This document shows positions 28,039-38,530 of a stretch of 64,000 nt of DNA, piece by piece (within the stretch, counting starts at the first letter, position 1; each line of letters begins with the position of its first letter). Below the pieces are notes generated by a model, which saw only the letters and a list, made by a program, of their open reading frames with translations, made no database searches and was not told the origin of the DNA. Source of the DNA: Roseofilum casamattae BLCC-M143 (GTDB taxonomy: Bacteria; Cyanobacteriota; Cyanobacteriia; Cyanobacteriales; Desertifilaceae); contig NZ_JAQOSQ010000014.1 of NCBI RefSeq assembly GCF_030068455.1, positions 62,001-126,000 of the forward strand, written 5' to 3'. Made by a program: the position numbers and the translations under genes.

Positions 28039-28836
28039 CTAGGTACTAGATTCACATTGAAAAACAGCCATACTCAATACTCCATAAGTAAAACTCGAGT
28101 GCAAGCGTTTGGCGTTTAGCGGTTCGTTCCCTGCACCTATAGCGACAAACAAAGGAAATAAATGTTCCTCGGTGGGATGATTTTTCGTGCTGTAAGGAGC
28201 GAGTTGGCGATAGTTAAGTAAGGCTTCGATTTTTCCGGTTTCTAAATGATGTGCCATCCAATCATCAAACTCCAATACCCAGTCGGGAGGTGCGGCATTG
28301 AGACTATACTGACTGACATATCCGAGATTGTGAGTCATGGAACCGCTAGCGAGGATTGCAATCCCTTCTGCTCGCAAACCAGCCAGCGATCGCCCAATTT
28401 CCAGGTGATAGGCACTATTGCGGTTGGGTTGTACCGACAGTTGGGTCACGGGAATATCTGCATCGGGATACATGACAGAAAGGGGAACCCACGCGCCATG
28501 ATCCAAACCGCGATCGCGATCGATAGTACATTCTATTCCAGATTCGCCTAATCTCGAAACCACCAACTCTGCCAGCTCTGGCGCTCCTGGAGCAGGATAA
28601 ACCTGTTGATATAGCGATTCTGGAAATCCCCAAAAATCATAGATAGTTTTCGGGTTTGCAGCCGCACTCACTACCGGTTCGGCAGTTGTCCAATGAGCGG
28701 AGATAACTAATATCCCTTTCGGTTTCGGAAACTTCCGGCCTAACTGTTGCCAACACTCGCGAGCAGACACGGGTGAGAGCAGGATATCGGGAGCGCCATG
28801 GGAGAGAAAGAGACTGGGAGCGAGATTTATCATCAC
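28039..28836 (-). CDS. ygiD: 4,5-DOPA extradiol dioxygenase-like (LigB/YgiD family)
   Basis: This 265-residue protein has the class III extradiol dioxygenase fold. Candidate metal-ligand histidines are visible: SHGAPD near residue 14, VISAHWTT near 47, LDHGAWVPL near 118 and GSMTHNLGY in the second half. The family opens catechol-type rings and YgiD acts on L-DOPA, but the physiological substrate in cyanobacteria is not known. The start is either the ATG at 28836 or the adjacent one 3 bp downstream. It is the first gene of a likely two-gene unit with the ydcF-like gene. Confidence 0.88.
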   Translation of the reverse strand: MMINLAPSLFLSHGAPDILLSPVSARECWQQLGRKFPKPKGILVISAHWTTAEPVVSAAANPKTIYDFWGFPESLYQQVYPAPGAPELAELVVSRLGESGIECTIDRDRGLDHGAWVPLSVMYPDADIPVTQLSVQPNRNSAYHLEIGRSLAGLRAEGIAILASGSMTHNLGYVSQYSLNAAPPDWVLEFDDWMAHHLETGKIEALLNYRQLAPYSTKNHPTEEHLFPLFVAIGAGNEPLNAKRLHSSFTYGVLSMAVFQCESST

Positions 28837-29123
28837 TTCAAGATCGATAATTTTAGTGCAAGGTTAATGAATTCACGAGGTTTTCGGCATACTTCTTAAT
28901 AAATCTTTGGCTTCTTTTTACATTGTATTCCTCAAACCCAGCGATCGCTCTCTCTTCCCCATTTCCAATTCCCCATTGCCGAAGGTGTCGCGCGATACCT
29001 CAGAAGTGATGGTGTTTTCAGTTACAATCTAGGGCTGCACATTCAGCAACAATGGACGGGTATATCCTCTTAATATCGATTGGTAAATCGCAACAGAGAG
29101 CAAAAGTCTCTCTTCACTCAATT

Positions 29124-30857
29124 ATGAAACCTCGGATTATCGTTTGCGGTCTCGGACGAACCGGATACACAATTTTTTCTTTACTCAGGCAACAGGGTGC
29201 ATTGGTAATCGGGATTTCAACGGAACCGATACCCGGCGAAGAGGAACGGACGATTGTTGGCGAGTTGCGCTCGGCTTCAACCTTGCTGAAAGCAGGGATT
29301 ATCGATGCAGATACGTTGATTATTGCTACCCATGACGATGCGGAAAACTTGGCGATTTTGGTGCAAGCGCGGGTACTCAATCCAAAAATTCGGGTAATTA
29401 ACCGCTTGTTTAATACCAATTTGGGCGATCGCCTCGATCGCACTCTCCCCCAGCATACTACCATGAGCGTTTCGTCCCTGGCGGCTCCAGTGTTCGTCTT
29501 TGCCGCTTTTGGCAATCAAGCCATCGGGCAACTGCAACTGTATAATCAAACCTGGCCGATTTATGAGGAATACATCGATTCTCATCATCCTTGGCAGGGG
29601 AAAAGCCTGACCGAATTATGGGAAAACCCGAATCGGATGCTCATTTACTATTTACCCCACCATGGTAAAACCGATCTGATTTCGGCAGTAGCAAACCAGC
29701 GTACGTTGCAAGTTGGCGATCGCCTCATTTTAGCCGCCCAACCGAGTCCAAAACGTTCTCGAATCTCTGCGATCGCAAAACTCAGGAAATTTATCACCTA
29801 TTTAGGGCAATTTCAACAGCACGTACGCTCGTCTGTCCTCGTCACTTTGCTCTTACTTTCCACCATCTTAATTGCCACCTTTACCTACACTTGGATTAAC
29901 TGGGAAATTTCCTTAGTAGATGCCCTATATTTCTCCGTCGGCATGATTACCGGAGCGGGGGGAAAAGAAGAAGTTGCCGAACAAGCTCCAGCCGCCGTGA
30001 AACTCTTTACCGCTGTCATGATGCTCGTCGGTGCGGGGATTGTCGGAATTGGTTACGCCTTACTTAACGATTGGGTACTCGGCACTCGATTTCGCAAATT
30101 ATTAGAAACCGCACCCATTCCCAGCAAACATCATTTTATCGTATGTGGCTTAGGCGGAATTGGGATACAAATTGCCCGCCAACTCCATGACAAAGGCTAC
30201 GATGTTGTCATTATTGAACCCGATACGAACTGTCGATTTCTCAATACCGCTTACTCGCTTAAAATTCCCGTCATTCTCAGCGATGCCTGTTTGGCAACCA
30301 CTCTGGAAACGGCAAATATCAACAGCGCGGAAGCGCTCTTTGCTGTCACCAGTAACGATACCATTAATCTCGAAATTTCCCTTACCAGTAAAAGTCTATC
30401 GTCCAAATTACCCGTCATTGTGCGCAACCAAGATCCCCATTTTGCGCGCTTATTTCAACAAGTCTTTGACTTTACTTCCGTACTCTCTCCCATCGACCTT
30501 GCCGCTCCTTCCTTTGCCGCCGCTGCCTTGGGAGGTAAAATTTTAGGCAATGGCATGACTGGCGATAGTTTGTGGGTGGCTCTGGCCGCTTTAATCACTC
30601 CCAGCCATCCATTTTGCGGTCAGCGGGTGCAAGAGGCGGCCATGCAAGCCGATTTTGTCCCGCTCTATTTGGAAACCACCTATGGCGAGACAATTCATAG
30701 TTGGAAACTGTTAGAAGCAACCCTAACTCCTGGAGATGTTCTCTATTTAACAATGCCAGCCTCACAATTAGATCGCCTCTGGAGAACGAAATCATTGTCT
30801 TCAGCAATATCTCCAACAATTATCGCTCCGGAAAATTCTACCCTTGGAGTTGAATAG
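29124..30857 (+). CDS. Two-RCK potassium-channel-like protein with non-canonical filter
   Basis: From the ATG at 29124 this is 577 residues; the frame opens upstream at 29052, but the Rossmann motif begins right after this Met. Order: an RCK/TrkA-N domain (IIVCGLGRTG, about 4-130), a TrkA-C-like part, two TM helices (about 230-255 and 300-325) with a pore loop between them, and a second RCK domain (FIVCGLGGIG) with its TrkA-C tail. The pore loop reads ALYFSVGMITGAGGKEE where K+ channels have TVGYGD, so selectivity may differ from classical potassium channels. The RCK-pore-RCK order is also unlike Kch. It is followed 6 bp later by the SbcD-like gene. Confidence 0.85.
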   Translation: MKPRIIVCGLGRTGYTIFSLLRQQGALVIGISTEPIPGEEERTIVGELRSASTLLKAGIIDADTLIIATHDDAENLAILVQARVLNPKIRVINRLFNTNLGDRLDRTLPQHTTMSVSSLAAPVFVFAAFGNQAIGQLQLYNQTWPIYEEYIDSHHPWQGKSLTELWENPNRMLIYYLPHHGKTDLISAVANQRTLQVGDRLILAAQPSPKRSRISAIAKLRKFITYLGQFQQHVRSSVLVTLLLLSTILIATFTYTWINWEISLVDALYFSVGMITGAGGKEEVAEQAPAAVKLFTAVMMLVGAGIVGIGYALLNDWVLGTRFRKLLETAPIPSKHHFIVCGLGGIGIQIARQLHDKGYDVVIIEPDTNCRFLNTAYSLKIPVILSDACLATTLETANINSAEALFAVTSNDTINLEISLTSKSLSSKLPVIVRNQDPHFARLFQQVFDFTSVLSPIDLAAPSFAAAALGGKILGNGMTGDSLWVALAALITPSHPFCGQRVQEAAMQADFVPLYLETTYGETIHSWKLLEATLTPGDVLYLTMPASQLDRLWRTKSLSSAISPTIIAPENSTLGVE

Positions 30858-30863
30858 AGCAAT

Positions 30864-32147
30864 ATGGCTAAATTTTTGCACGTATCTGATGTCCATTTAG
30901 GATTCGATCGCTACGATAATGCGGAACGAACCAAGGATTTCTTTTTTGCGTTTCAAGATGCTTTAGAAAAATACGCGATCGCCGAACACGTCGATTTTGT
31001 CATTATTGCCGGAGATTTATTCGAGCACCGACAAATTTTGCCCGCTACCCTCAATCAAGCTCAGTTGTGTTTAGAACAACTGCAACAAGCAAATATTCCC
31101 GTATTGGCGATCGAAGGCAATCACGATAATCTACCCTATGGAACGCGCACGAGTTGGTTGCGTTATTTAGCCGATAATGGGTTGCTGATGTTATTAGAGC
31201 CAAACGAAGAGCAAGGTTACGATTGTTGGTCGGAAGAAACCCGGCGCGGCGGCTATATCGATCTCGACTGCAACGTCCGGGTTATTGGCTCGCGCTGGTA
31301 CGGTGCGTCTGCTCCGAAAGCGATCGCGCAATTAGCCGAAGCCATTCAAGCATTACCTGCATCTCCCGAATACCAAGTCATGTTATTTCATCATGGATTA
31401 GAAGGACAAATTGCCCGCTATTCCGGAGCGCTGAAATATGATGAATTGCACCCGCTGAAAGAGGCAGGAATTGATTATTTAGCCTTGGGACATATTCATA
31501 AAAGCTATAGCGCTGAAGGCTGGATTTTTAATCCGGGTTCGACGGAAGCGAACAGCATTGCTGAAGGACAAGACCAAAATCCACGAGGGGTTTATTTAGT
31601 TACTCTGGAAGAGGGGAAAATTGAGGCGCAGTTAAAGCGAGATTATTATCAACGTCCGATTATTCGCTTAAAAGTGGTGGCGAATAAACAGCAAACGCAA
31701 AGCGACATCGAAGCCGCAGCCGAGGAGATTGTCGAGCAGACCTTGAAGCGAAAGAAAAATTCGACGAAAAATGCGATCGTGGAATTGCGCCTTGAAGGAC
31801 AATTAGGGTTTAATCGGTTGGATATTAATACGCGCCAATTGCGGCAACGGTTGCACGAAAAAAGTCAGGCGCTGATTTTTCTGTTGAAATATGAGGTTAC
31901 CGGAACCGAGTACGAAACGCCTTTAACGAAAGGAGATAGCCCTCCAAAACGGGAGGAGATCGAACAGCAGGTGTTTGAGGATTTGCTCGCTGCTAATGTC
32001 AGCTATCAACAGGATGTCGTACGATTGGCGAAAGGATTGCGATCGCTCAAACAGCAAGTGCTCGATAACGACCATCCTTCCGAGTCTTATCGGTTTGTGG
32101 AACAATTATTAGCCGATCGCGATCTCAATGCCACAGCAGAGAATTGA
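30864..32147 (+). CDS. sbcD: SbcD/Mre11-type DNA repair exonuclease
   Basis: This 427-residue metallophosphoesterase has all phosphodiesterase motifs: D9-V-H11 (HVSDVHLG), GD in IIAGDLFEHR, IEGNHDN, the later His in LFHHGLEG and GHIHKS. This is the nuclease subunit that works with an SbcC/Rad50 ATPase on DNA ends and hairpins. No sbcC is in the window. It starts 6 bp after the channel gene and is followed 18 bp later by the secreted unknown, so the three are probably one transcript, without an obvious functional link. Confidence 0.9.
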   Translation: MAKFLHVSDVHLGFDRYDNAERTKDFFFAFQDALEKYAIAEHVDFVIIAGDLFEHRQILPATLNQAQLCLEQLQQANIPVLAIEGNHDNLPYGTRTSWLRYLADNGLLMLLEPNEEQGYDCWSEETRRGGYIDLDCNVRVIGSRWYGASAPKAIAQLAEAIQALPASPEYQVMLFHHGLEGQIARYSGALKYDELHPLKEAGIDYLALGHIHKSYSAEGWIFNPGSTEANSIAEGQDQNPRGVYLVTLEEGKIEAQLKRDYYQRPIIRLKVVANKQQTQSDIEAAAEEIVEQTLKRKKNSTKNAIVELRLEGQLGFNRLDINTRQLRQRLHEKSQALIFLLKYEVTGTEYETPLTKGDSPPKREEIEQQVFEDLLAANVSYQQDVVRLAKGLRSLKQQVLDNDHPSESYRFVEQLLADRDLNATAEN

Positions 32148-32165
32148 GAATCAAGCAAAGAGGTA

Positions 32166-33512
32166 ATGATGGCACGGATACATCCACTCGCGATCGCCGC
32201 AGGATTGTCGGCCCTAGCTGGCTCGGTCTATTGGGCGGCCGTGGCAACCGAGTCCCCAACCCTCGATCGCGTCGCAGAAGTAACTGTATCTCTGGCGGAA
32301 GAAGATACCGTAGGCGGCTTCGATACCGGAGGCACGATTACCCGCACGGAAGAGTTGGTATTTGCTCCAGGAGAAACGGAGAAAGTCATTGGCGGCGGCA
32401 CGGTGGCCGCAGGAACTCTGCATCAATACCGGTTCAAAGCGCCTCCAGGACAACAGTTGACCGTAGAGCTACAAGTCGAAAACAATAATGCGGCGTTCCA
32501 AGTCCAAGACCTAATCAAAATTGACGCGCGCACCCGCTGGACGAACACCCTGAGCGAGTATCCGGCGATCGCAGCTCGGCGCTGGTCGGGAATGTTACCC
32601 AAAAGTGAGAATCGCCAGTTTCGCATTCTCGTCGGGCCGACGGATAACCGCGATGCCTCTTATCTGATGCGAGTTGTATTAAACGATCGAAATATAAGTT
32701 CCGAGACCACTAAAAATAGAGATAAGGAAATCGGCCCCAGCAGCATCCCCAGTTTAAACGAGCAGTGGAAGAAGGAAACCGGTTTGCGCTATGGAGAAGT
32801 ACGGCGGCGTCTTATCGCGCGCGGATGGATTCCCCACACCATCGAAACCACGGGCCCCGCGCGCCACAGCGATCCTCTCGGACTCGTCAAAACAATGTAC
32901 GGTCTGGGATACGAGGAAGTGGTCGATTGTGCGGGTACGGGGTTAGCTCCCTGTCGCTTTGAGTTCGTCTATCGCGATCGCGCGTTGGACAACGGCCCCG
33001 TGCTGGCCGTCATTGCCACAGTGGCCAGTGGTCCCAATCCCGATCCCTATTTTGCCGGGATGAATCCCAATGCTTATGGCATCAATACCGAGTACGAAGA
33101 GCGCCCGTTTAATGCCGCTCTGTTCGCCGAAATCCAAAACGATGAGAATTTTTGCGGCGCCATTGGAACGTGTCCCGTATCGTCGCCCTATGTCTTGCAT
33201 AATAGTCAGTCACAGTATGCTTTTGCCGATGTAGCGATCCTGGCTCGTGCTTATCCAGAGGGTGGCAATCGGTTGGTGGTGTTTCCCCGGAAACCAGTTT
33301 CCCGCGCCCAAGCTCTGCGGTATGCAGAAATTCTCGATCGCGACCAGACCATCGATTTGAGCGATCGCAATCGCCAACGGTATGATGGCGATCGACGGAT
33401 TGAAAGCTATGCGGCTCCGGGAGAAGGGCCGCGCAACCTAATGCAACTGGTTTTAACCTTAAACGGGCAAGTATCGGAGATTAAGTTCACTAAACCGGGA
33501 AATCTGCTTTAG
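32166..33512 (+). CDS. Secreted hypothetical protein with a PPC-like domain
   Basis: This 448-residue protein has an N-terminal signal or anchor (about 6-26, LAIAAGLSALAGSVYWAAVA). Residues about 70-180 resemble a bacterial pre-peptidase C-terminal-like beta-sandwich (GTLHQYRFKAPPGQQLTVEL, FRILVGPTDNRDASYLMRV). The C-terminal half is unknown, with four Cys in pairs (VVDCAGTGLAPCRFE and NFCGAIGTCPV) that probably form disulfides. ATGs at 32166 and 32169 are equivalent; AGAGGT lies just upstream. It is the last gene of the channel-sbcD run. The function is not recognised. Confidence 0.75.
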   Translation: MMARIHPLAIAAGLSALAGSVYWAAVATESPTLDRVAEVTVSLAEEDTVGGFDTGGTITRTEELVFAPGETEKVIGGGTVAAGTLHQYRFKAPPGQQLTVELQVENNNAAFQVQDLIKIDARTRWTNTLSEYPAIAARRWSGMLPKSENRQFRILVGPTDNRDASYLMRVVLNDRNISSETTKNRDKEIGPSSIPSLNEQWKKETGLRYGEVRRRLIARGWIPHTIETTGPARHSDPLGLVKTMYGLGYEEVVDCAGTGLAPCRFEFVYRDRALDNGPVLAVIATVASGPNPDPYFAGMNPNAYGINTEYEERPFNAALFAEIQNDENFCGAIGTCPVSSPYVLHNSQSQYAFADVAILARAYPEGGNRLVVFPRKPVSRAQALRYAEILDRDQTIDLSDRNRQRYDGDRRIESYAAPGEGPRNLMQLVLTLNGQVSEIKFTKPGNLL

Positions 33513-33514
33513 GA

Positions 33515-33943
33515 CTAACTAATTTCGTCGAGCAGTTCAGTTGCTTCTTTCCATTCAGAGACTCTACCATCTTTGTAAACTTTTGCAATAAATGGAGCAG
33601 GATGTTTTTCGACAAATTTCAACATCGAGTTGAGAGCATCCCGAAAGGCGATCGCTGTTTGTTCTCCCGTAAGGTTTTTTGAGGCCAGGGTAAACATCCG
33701 AACTCCTACACGGGCGACCGCTTGACGCTCTGAGGTATTTCTCGCAATACGAGCATCTTTAGTCAGAATAATCCAACCCCATTGACCGATTTTCGGGAGC
33801 CAACACAGATCCGGTGTATCTTGGTCAAAATGGTCGTCATGAATTTCGACAGTGATTCCTGTTTCCGCGAGCATTTCTGCAATAGGATGTTTACCAAGAC
33901 AGCGATCGATAAAGAAAACAGTTTGCTTCGGCCCTTGATTCAT
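33515..33943 (-). CDS. PIN-like toxin (VapC45-type) of a toxin-antitoxin pair
   Basis: This 142-residue protein has PIN-like features: an N-terminal FFIDRCLG with the first Asp, DDHFDQDTPD, and WIILTKDARIARN carrying further acidic residues. This resembles the VapC45 PIN-like nucleases, whose partners carry DUF433. Its ATG overlaps the antitoxin stop by 4 bp (ATGA, 33940-33943), a strong sign of translational coupling. The RNA target is unknown. It is convergent with the secreted hypothetical gene (2 bp gap). Confidence 0.78.
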   Translation of the reverse strand: MNQGPKQTVFFIDRCLGKHPIAEMLAETGITVEIHDDHFDQDTPDLCWLPKIGQWGWIILTKDARIARNTSERQAVARVGVRMFTLASKNLTGEQTAIAFRDALNSMLKFVEKHPAPFIAKVYKDGRVSEWKEATELLDEIS

Positions 33944-34656
33944 GCAGCAATGCGACTGTAACGACTTTCACAACGAATCGCTTCTTCTATTTTCTCGAGA
34001 TCGCATTCGTAATCAGAGGCAAGTTGTTCGTAGGAATCTCCTGCCCAAAATCTCTCGGCGATAATATCTGTCGTAATTCCCGTGCCTGCAATGACCATTC
34101 TCCCAAAAGCAATACGCGGATCGATCGCAACAATTCTGGGATTATCGCGCTCTTCATTACGCGTGAAAGGAAATAGTTTAATCGCCAAGCCTTTATCATC
34201 GGGTTCGATACGTTCTAGGTGTGCTTTGATTGCACTTTTGAGACTCATTTGACGTTGTTCTGAAGCATTAATGAGTTGGCCATAGCGTTCGATAAATAGA
34301 TCGACACCGTCAGTCAAAAATATTTGGTGAGCCAGAGGATAAAGAATCTTAAATTCTTTGTCAATGTAATCCAATGCCGTGCGGACTTTCCCTAGGTTAA
34401 TTTTATGATGTTGGCGAATCGCTCTGAGCACGTGGATCTCAATCAGATTGATGAAAGTGAGCCTGAGTGGTTTTCGATGCTTCGTTACAATGACGGGTTC
34501 AAATTTTCGATGACCCTGGGTGACGCGGTATCTGCTGCCAACCGTCCAAGAGCGAATGGTAGAGACTGGGATATTTAGGTAGCGCGCTGCGTCCCCAGCA
34601 GAATAGTTGGGGATTTCGCGTGGATCTTTGCCGCCGTAGATATCGATCGCTCTCAT
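33940..34656 (-). CDS. VapB45-type antitoxin, HTH plus DUF433
   Basis: This 238-residue protein has an N-terminal HTH (SAGDAARYLNIPVSTIRSW), a middle region and a C-terminal DUF433 domain (DPRIAFGRMVIAGTGITTDIIAERFWAGDSYEQLASDY). This is the layout of antitoxins paired with VapC45-like toxins. It is upstream of the toxin and overlaps it by 4 bp; as in other such pairs it probably represses its own promoter, just upstream of 34656. Confidence 0.82.
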   Translation of the reverse strand: MRAIDIYGGKDPREIPNYSAGDAARYLNIPVSTIRSWTVGSRYRVTQGHRKFEPVIVTKHRKPLRLTFINLIEIHVLRAIRQHHKINLGKVRTALDYIDKEFKILYPLAHQIFLTDGVDLFIERYGQLINASEQRQMSLKSAIKAHLERIEPDDKGLAIKLFPFTRNEERDNPRIVAIDPRIAFGRMVIAGTGITTDIIAERFWAGDSYEQLASDYECDLEKIEEAIRCESRYSRIAA

Positions 34657-34742
34657 CTCACTTTAGTTTGGGTCTAATTTTATTTTAGAGCAAAATGCAG
34701 TGTTACGCATAATCTCAAATTTCGTCAATGTTTTTTGCAACT

Positions 34743-35648
34743 TCAGAGAGTTTGACATGTCCAAGCTAACTTGGCCGCGCCAACCATACCTGCCTGATTC
34801 CCTAACTCAGCCACTAAAATCTCTAATCCTTCGCGAGATGTTGGCAAAACGCGCTGCTCGACTTCAGCTAATGTTGCCGGGATAAAAAAGGAAAAACTTT
34901 TACTAATTCCGCCGCCAATTACGATCGCCTCTGGGGTAAAAATATAGATTAAATTTGCCAATCCGGCTCCCAAGCGATGGCCGTAATTGTGCCAAAACTC
35001 CAAGGCTTGGCGATTGCCGGATTCGGCTAAATGACCTAACTTTTGCGGATCGAGTTTGGAACGCCGGCGAATTGCTGGAATCGAGAGTTGCTGTTCTAAA
35101 GAGCCTCGGTTACCACTATTACATTCATGTCCGTACATTTCCACGGTCATCAAGCCTAATTCTCCGGCCGTACCGTGGCGACCGGTAAATAGTTCGCCAT
35201 TGAGGATAATTGCCCCACCCACTCCCGTTCCCAGGGTGAGCAGGAGCATATCGTGGTAGGAGCGTCCCGCACCGATCCAAAATTCCCCCAATCCCGCACA
35301 GTTGGCATCATTTTCCAGAATGACCGGTCGTCCGGTGGTCTCTTCCAGCCAAGGAGCGAGGGGAACGTCTTTCCAGTTGGATAAGTTAATTGCAATGCGA
35401 GAAATTTTACCCGATTTATCTACGGGACCGGGGACGCCAATGCCGATCGCCAAACACTCCTTTTGCGGATCTAATGTTGCGATCGCCTCTGCCACAGCAG
35501 CAACTACGGCTTCTGGGGTTGCCGGTTGTGGTGTATCGATAGTGAGTGACTGCTGACAAGTGCCTTGGCGATCGAACCGACCGAGTTTAATCCCCGTTCC
35601 GCCAATATCAATACCAATAACTTCTGCGATCGCATCTAATGTATCCAT
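34743..35648 (-). CDS. ROK-family sugar kinase, possible glucokinase
   Basis: This 301-residue protein has the ATP motif IGIDIGGTGIKLG, the sugar-site segment ILENDANCAGLGE and LGTGVGGAIILNGE. The ROK zinc motif is altered: GELGL replaces GExGH, and only one Cys remains in ECNSGNRGSLEQ, so no structural zinc is expected. I believe this is usual in cyanobacterial ROK kinases but cannot verify it. It is third in the minus-strand run purM - nucleotidyltransferase - ROK, with 47 bp between it and the gene upstream. The substrate is probably glucose or another hexose. Confidence 0.85.
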   Translation of the reverse strand: MDTLDAIAEVIGIDIGGTGIKLGRFDRQGTCQQSLTIDTPQPATPEAVVAAVAEAIATLDPQKECLAIGIGVPGPVDKSGKISRIAINLSNWKDVPLAPWLEETTGRPVILENDANCAGLGEFWIGAGRSYHDMLLLTLGTGVGGAIILNGELFTGRHGTAGELGLMTVEMYGHECNSGNRGSLEQQLSIPAIRRRSKLDPQKLGHLAESGNRQALEFWHNYGHRLGAGLANLIYIFTPEAIVIGGGISKSFSFFIPATLAEVEQRVLPTSREGLEILVAELGNQAGMVGAAKLAWTCQTL

Positions 35649-35695
35649 AGATAAGGGGTGTTTGGTGTAATTTAGCCCGCTATTGCGATAGCGAA

Positions 35696-38530
35696 CTATA
35701 ACGGAAAATGGCGTTCCAAAAATACTCGAGCGCTGGCATCATCGCAAATTATACCATCTAAGGTGGCTTCTCGGAGTTTATCTAAAATAATCTTAAACTC
35801 GCGACCCGGCTTATACCCCAGTTGCTTCAAATCGTTGCCATTTAAAATGGGTTTCACCCGAGACAATTTATAGAGATATTTCCACAGTTTTTTGCGCGGC
35901 TGACGCTCCATTTCCAGACCGAGTAAAATCAATGTTGGCAATGAATAGGCTTGCAGAAGTTGAACAATTTGGCTGGGGAGATCGCACTCTACTAATTGGC
36001 TCCGAATCTTGAGTTTATCTGTCTCCAGAGCTTGCAAGCGAGCAATACTATCGGAAGGAAGCTGAAAACCGGAAGCAACGCGATCGCGATATTCCGCAGC
36101 AAGATGGGCAATTATGACTTCTAAAAGCAACTGCCAATAGGGAGGTAAGGAACGCAAACTCTCCAAGGAAAATCGATGCCAGCAGCGATCGAGAAAACAG
36201 AGCTTTTTCCAAAGTACTGGAGTTAAGGATAAACTGGAATGAATGCATTGCAGAGCGTCCAAGTTTCCCAATAGTTGAATTGCGGGTTTCCAATAGGCGG
36301 TTTCTAGCAGATAGTGGAGTTCATTTTTCAGGCGAGTTTGTAAGGCAGGCGCTCGCTTATTTTCCGTTAAAGAACTATCGTAAACGCCACTGGCGATCGC
36401 ATAGCGGATATAACCTTCTGTTTGCTCCTCTAAAGCAAACCCTAAGCGAATCGCAAAACGAACGGCGCGATAAATCCGAGTTGGGTCTTCAATAAAACTA
36501 TTGGCATGGAGAACCCGAATCAGTTTATCTTCTAAATCCACCATACCGCCAAAGAAATCCAATAACTCTCCAGTCCGTGGAGAGTTCAGCCGCAAAGCCA
36601 AAGCATTGATCGTAAAATCCCGACGATATAAATCTTGGCGAATCGAACTCGCTTCCACTTGCGGATTAGCTGCAGGATAGGGATAAAACTCAGTGCGCGC
36701 CGTGGCAATATCAATCCAAAGATTGCCTAAATTGGGGTCATTGTGCCAGAGAACTGCCGCCGTTTGAAATTGACCGTGAACTTGCAATCGTGCCTGGGGA
36801 TAATATTCGCATAAAACTTTCGCTAAAATAACGCCTGCACCGGTTAGAGAAGCGCGATCGCCTTTCAGTTCTTCATTGCGAGATTGATGGTGGCCGTCTA
36901 CCACCAAATCGATATCTTGCAGTTGAATATCTCCCGGAACCACAGCATTTTTATCGCTCAATCCTAATAATAAATCTCGAACCGCTCCGCCAACTAAATA
37001 CAAATGCCAACCGCGCTCTTGAGCAGCTCTAGCAGCTCGTTCTAAAACCTCTCGCAACTGGACAGTCAAGCTCTGTTGAAAAACCCGATCGGTTACTTCC
37101 GGCAAATAACAGAACTTGCGTCGATTCAGTCGATCGTCTGGAGGATAAGTATTGCCGGTTTCGCGCAAATGCAATTGCCGCAACACATCCGTACGAGTAA
37201 CAATTCCGACTAAATCTTCGCCATCTAAAACCGGCAATCGACCAATATCGTAAGTCACCATTAATGACTCAATTTCCGGCAACGATGTCTCTGGCGCAAT
37301 TGTTTTTAACTGTGGAGTCATGTACCCTTTTACCGGAGCATGAGCAAACCCATGATGCAATGCCAGATCTAAATCTCGACGGGAAATAATCCCTGCCAAA
37401 CGTCCTTGCTCGTTGACCACCGACAGTCCGGAATGACCGTAGCGCAACAAAATACGCGCCGCTTCGCCAACCGTGGTTTGCGGCAGAATGGCGCGCACTG
37501 GCGAGGACATCAGCTCCCGCGCGGTTAGAGCTGGCGGCACTTGCTGGCACAATTGTTCGACCAACTCCGCAAACGTTTGTTCTACGTTAGAGCTGCGCAG
37601 GCTCGCTGAGGCAGCCTGAGCGTGTCCTCCTCCGCCCAGAGGAGCGAAGAGATCGGGGAGATTGAGGGGGGAGCGGTGCGCTCTGCCAATGACGGTTAGT
37701 CGCCGTTCTAAGGGCGATTCCGAGGACATTTCATACCAGGTTCCGAAGAGCAAACCATCGCTATGAGTCAGCCGCATCAGTCGCGAGGCCACGCTCGACA
37801 ACCCCGGTACAAATCCTGGAGTTGGTAATAAGACCCAAGATAAGTTGTATCCCTGTTGCGAAATCGTTTGCAAGCGATCGAGGGCGAGGGTGAGCAGTTC
37901 TTGCAGCTCGGTGGATAAACCGGGTTCGACATAATCTCCCAGAACGGATAAGCTGGCTCCCTGGGTCATTAACCAGGCGAGGGCAAGGGCATCTCTCGGA
38001 GTGCTAGAGTCAAAGGTCAGGGAACCGGTATCGACGTGAATGCCCAATGCCATCACCGTGGCTTCGGCGGGAGTTAAGATAATTTCACTGTCGGGAAACT
38101 GCTGCTGCAAACGTTCGACAACCAGTGTTGTTGTAGCTCCAACCGGTTCAACGATCGCTTCTGCGACGGGAATATCGGTATCGGTTTCCATGTGGTGGTC
38201 GTAGAGTTCCACCTGTTGTACGTGGGGCAGATCGAACCATGAGGAAACGGGGCCGAGGCGATCGCGCTGTTGAGTATCGACGACAATTAAACGGCGGATT
38301 TGCTCCAGATTAACCGATCGCCGCTCGATCAGGGCGTACTCATCGCGATGAAAGGCCAAAAATTCGCGCACCGTGGGATGGCATCCCCCTGCCAACACTA
38401 TCTGTGCTCCCGGTTTCAGGCGAGTTAATCCCACGGCAGCACCAAGGGCGTCGAAGTCAGCAGTGGTATGGCATAAAATTAAATCCACGATCGGGTTACC
38501 GAGGCGCGCGATCGCCAAGCAACTCTCCAT
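35696..38530 (-). CDS. DHH-CBS-tRNA nucleotidyltransferase fusion (A-adding/CCA type)
   Basis: From the ATG at 38530 this is 944 residues; this start overlaps the 3' end of purM by 35 bp, and the longer frame (38620) would lie deeper inside purM. Order: a DHH phosphoesterase domain (about 10-310: [24 protein letters not shown]), two CBS domains (about 320-445), then a class II poly(A) polymerase/CCA nucleotidyltransferase head (about 480 on: [14 protein letters not shown] and IDLVVDG) and its RNA-binding tail. This large form is known from cyanobacteria, where separate CC- and A-adding enzymes can occur. The CBS pair suggests control by adenylates. Translational coupling to purM is likely. 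Confidence 0.9.
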   Translation of the reverse strand: MESCLAIARLGNPIVDLILCHTTADFDALGAAVGLTRLKPGAQIVLAGGCHPTVREFLAFHRDEYALIERRSVNLEQIRRLIVVDTQQRDRLGPVSSWFDLPHVQQVELYDHHMETDTDIPVAEAIVEPVGATTTLVVERLQQQFPDSEIILTPAEATVMALGIHVDTGSLTFDSSTPRDALALAWLMTQGASLSVLGDYVEPGLSTELQELLTLALDRLQTISQQGYNLSWVLLPTPGFVPGLSSVASRLMRLTHSDGLLFGTWYEMSSESPLERRLTVIGRAHRSPLNLPDLFAPLGGGGHAQAASASLRSSNVEQTFAELVEQLCQQVPPALTARELMSSPVRAILPQTTVGEAARILLRYGHSGLSVVNEQGRLAGIISRRDLDLALHHGFAHAPVKGYMTPQLKTIAPETSLPEIESLMVTYDIGRLPVLDGEDLVGIVTRTDVLRQLHLRETGNTYPPDDRLNRRKFCYLPEVTDRVFQQSLTVQLREVLERAARAAQERGWHLYLVGGAVRDLLLGLSDKNAVVPGDIQLQDIDLVVDGHHQSRNEELKGDRASLTGAGVILAKVLCEYYPQARLQVHGQFQTAAVLWHNDPNLGNLWIDIATARTEFYPYPAANPQVEASSIRQDLYRRDFTINALALRLNSPRTGELLDFFGGMVDLEDKLIRVLHANSFIEDPTRIYRAVRFAIRLGFALEEQTEGYIRYAIASGVYDSSLTENKRAPALQTRLKNELHYLLETAYWKPAIQLLGNLDALQCIHSSLSLTPVLWKKLCFLDRCWHRFSLESLRSLPPYWQLLLEVIIAHLAAEYRDRVASGFQLPSDSIARLQALETDKLKIRSQLVECDLPSQIVQLLQAYSLPTLILLGLEMERQPRKKLWKYLYKLSRVKPILNGNDLKQLGYKPGREFKIILDKLREATLDGIICDDASARVFLERHFPL

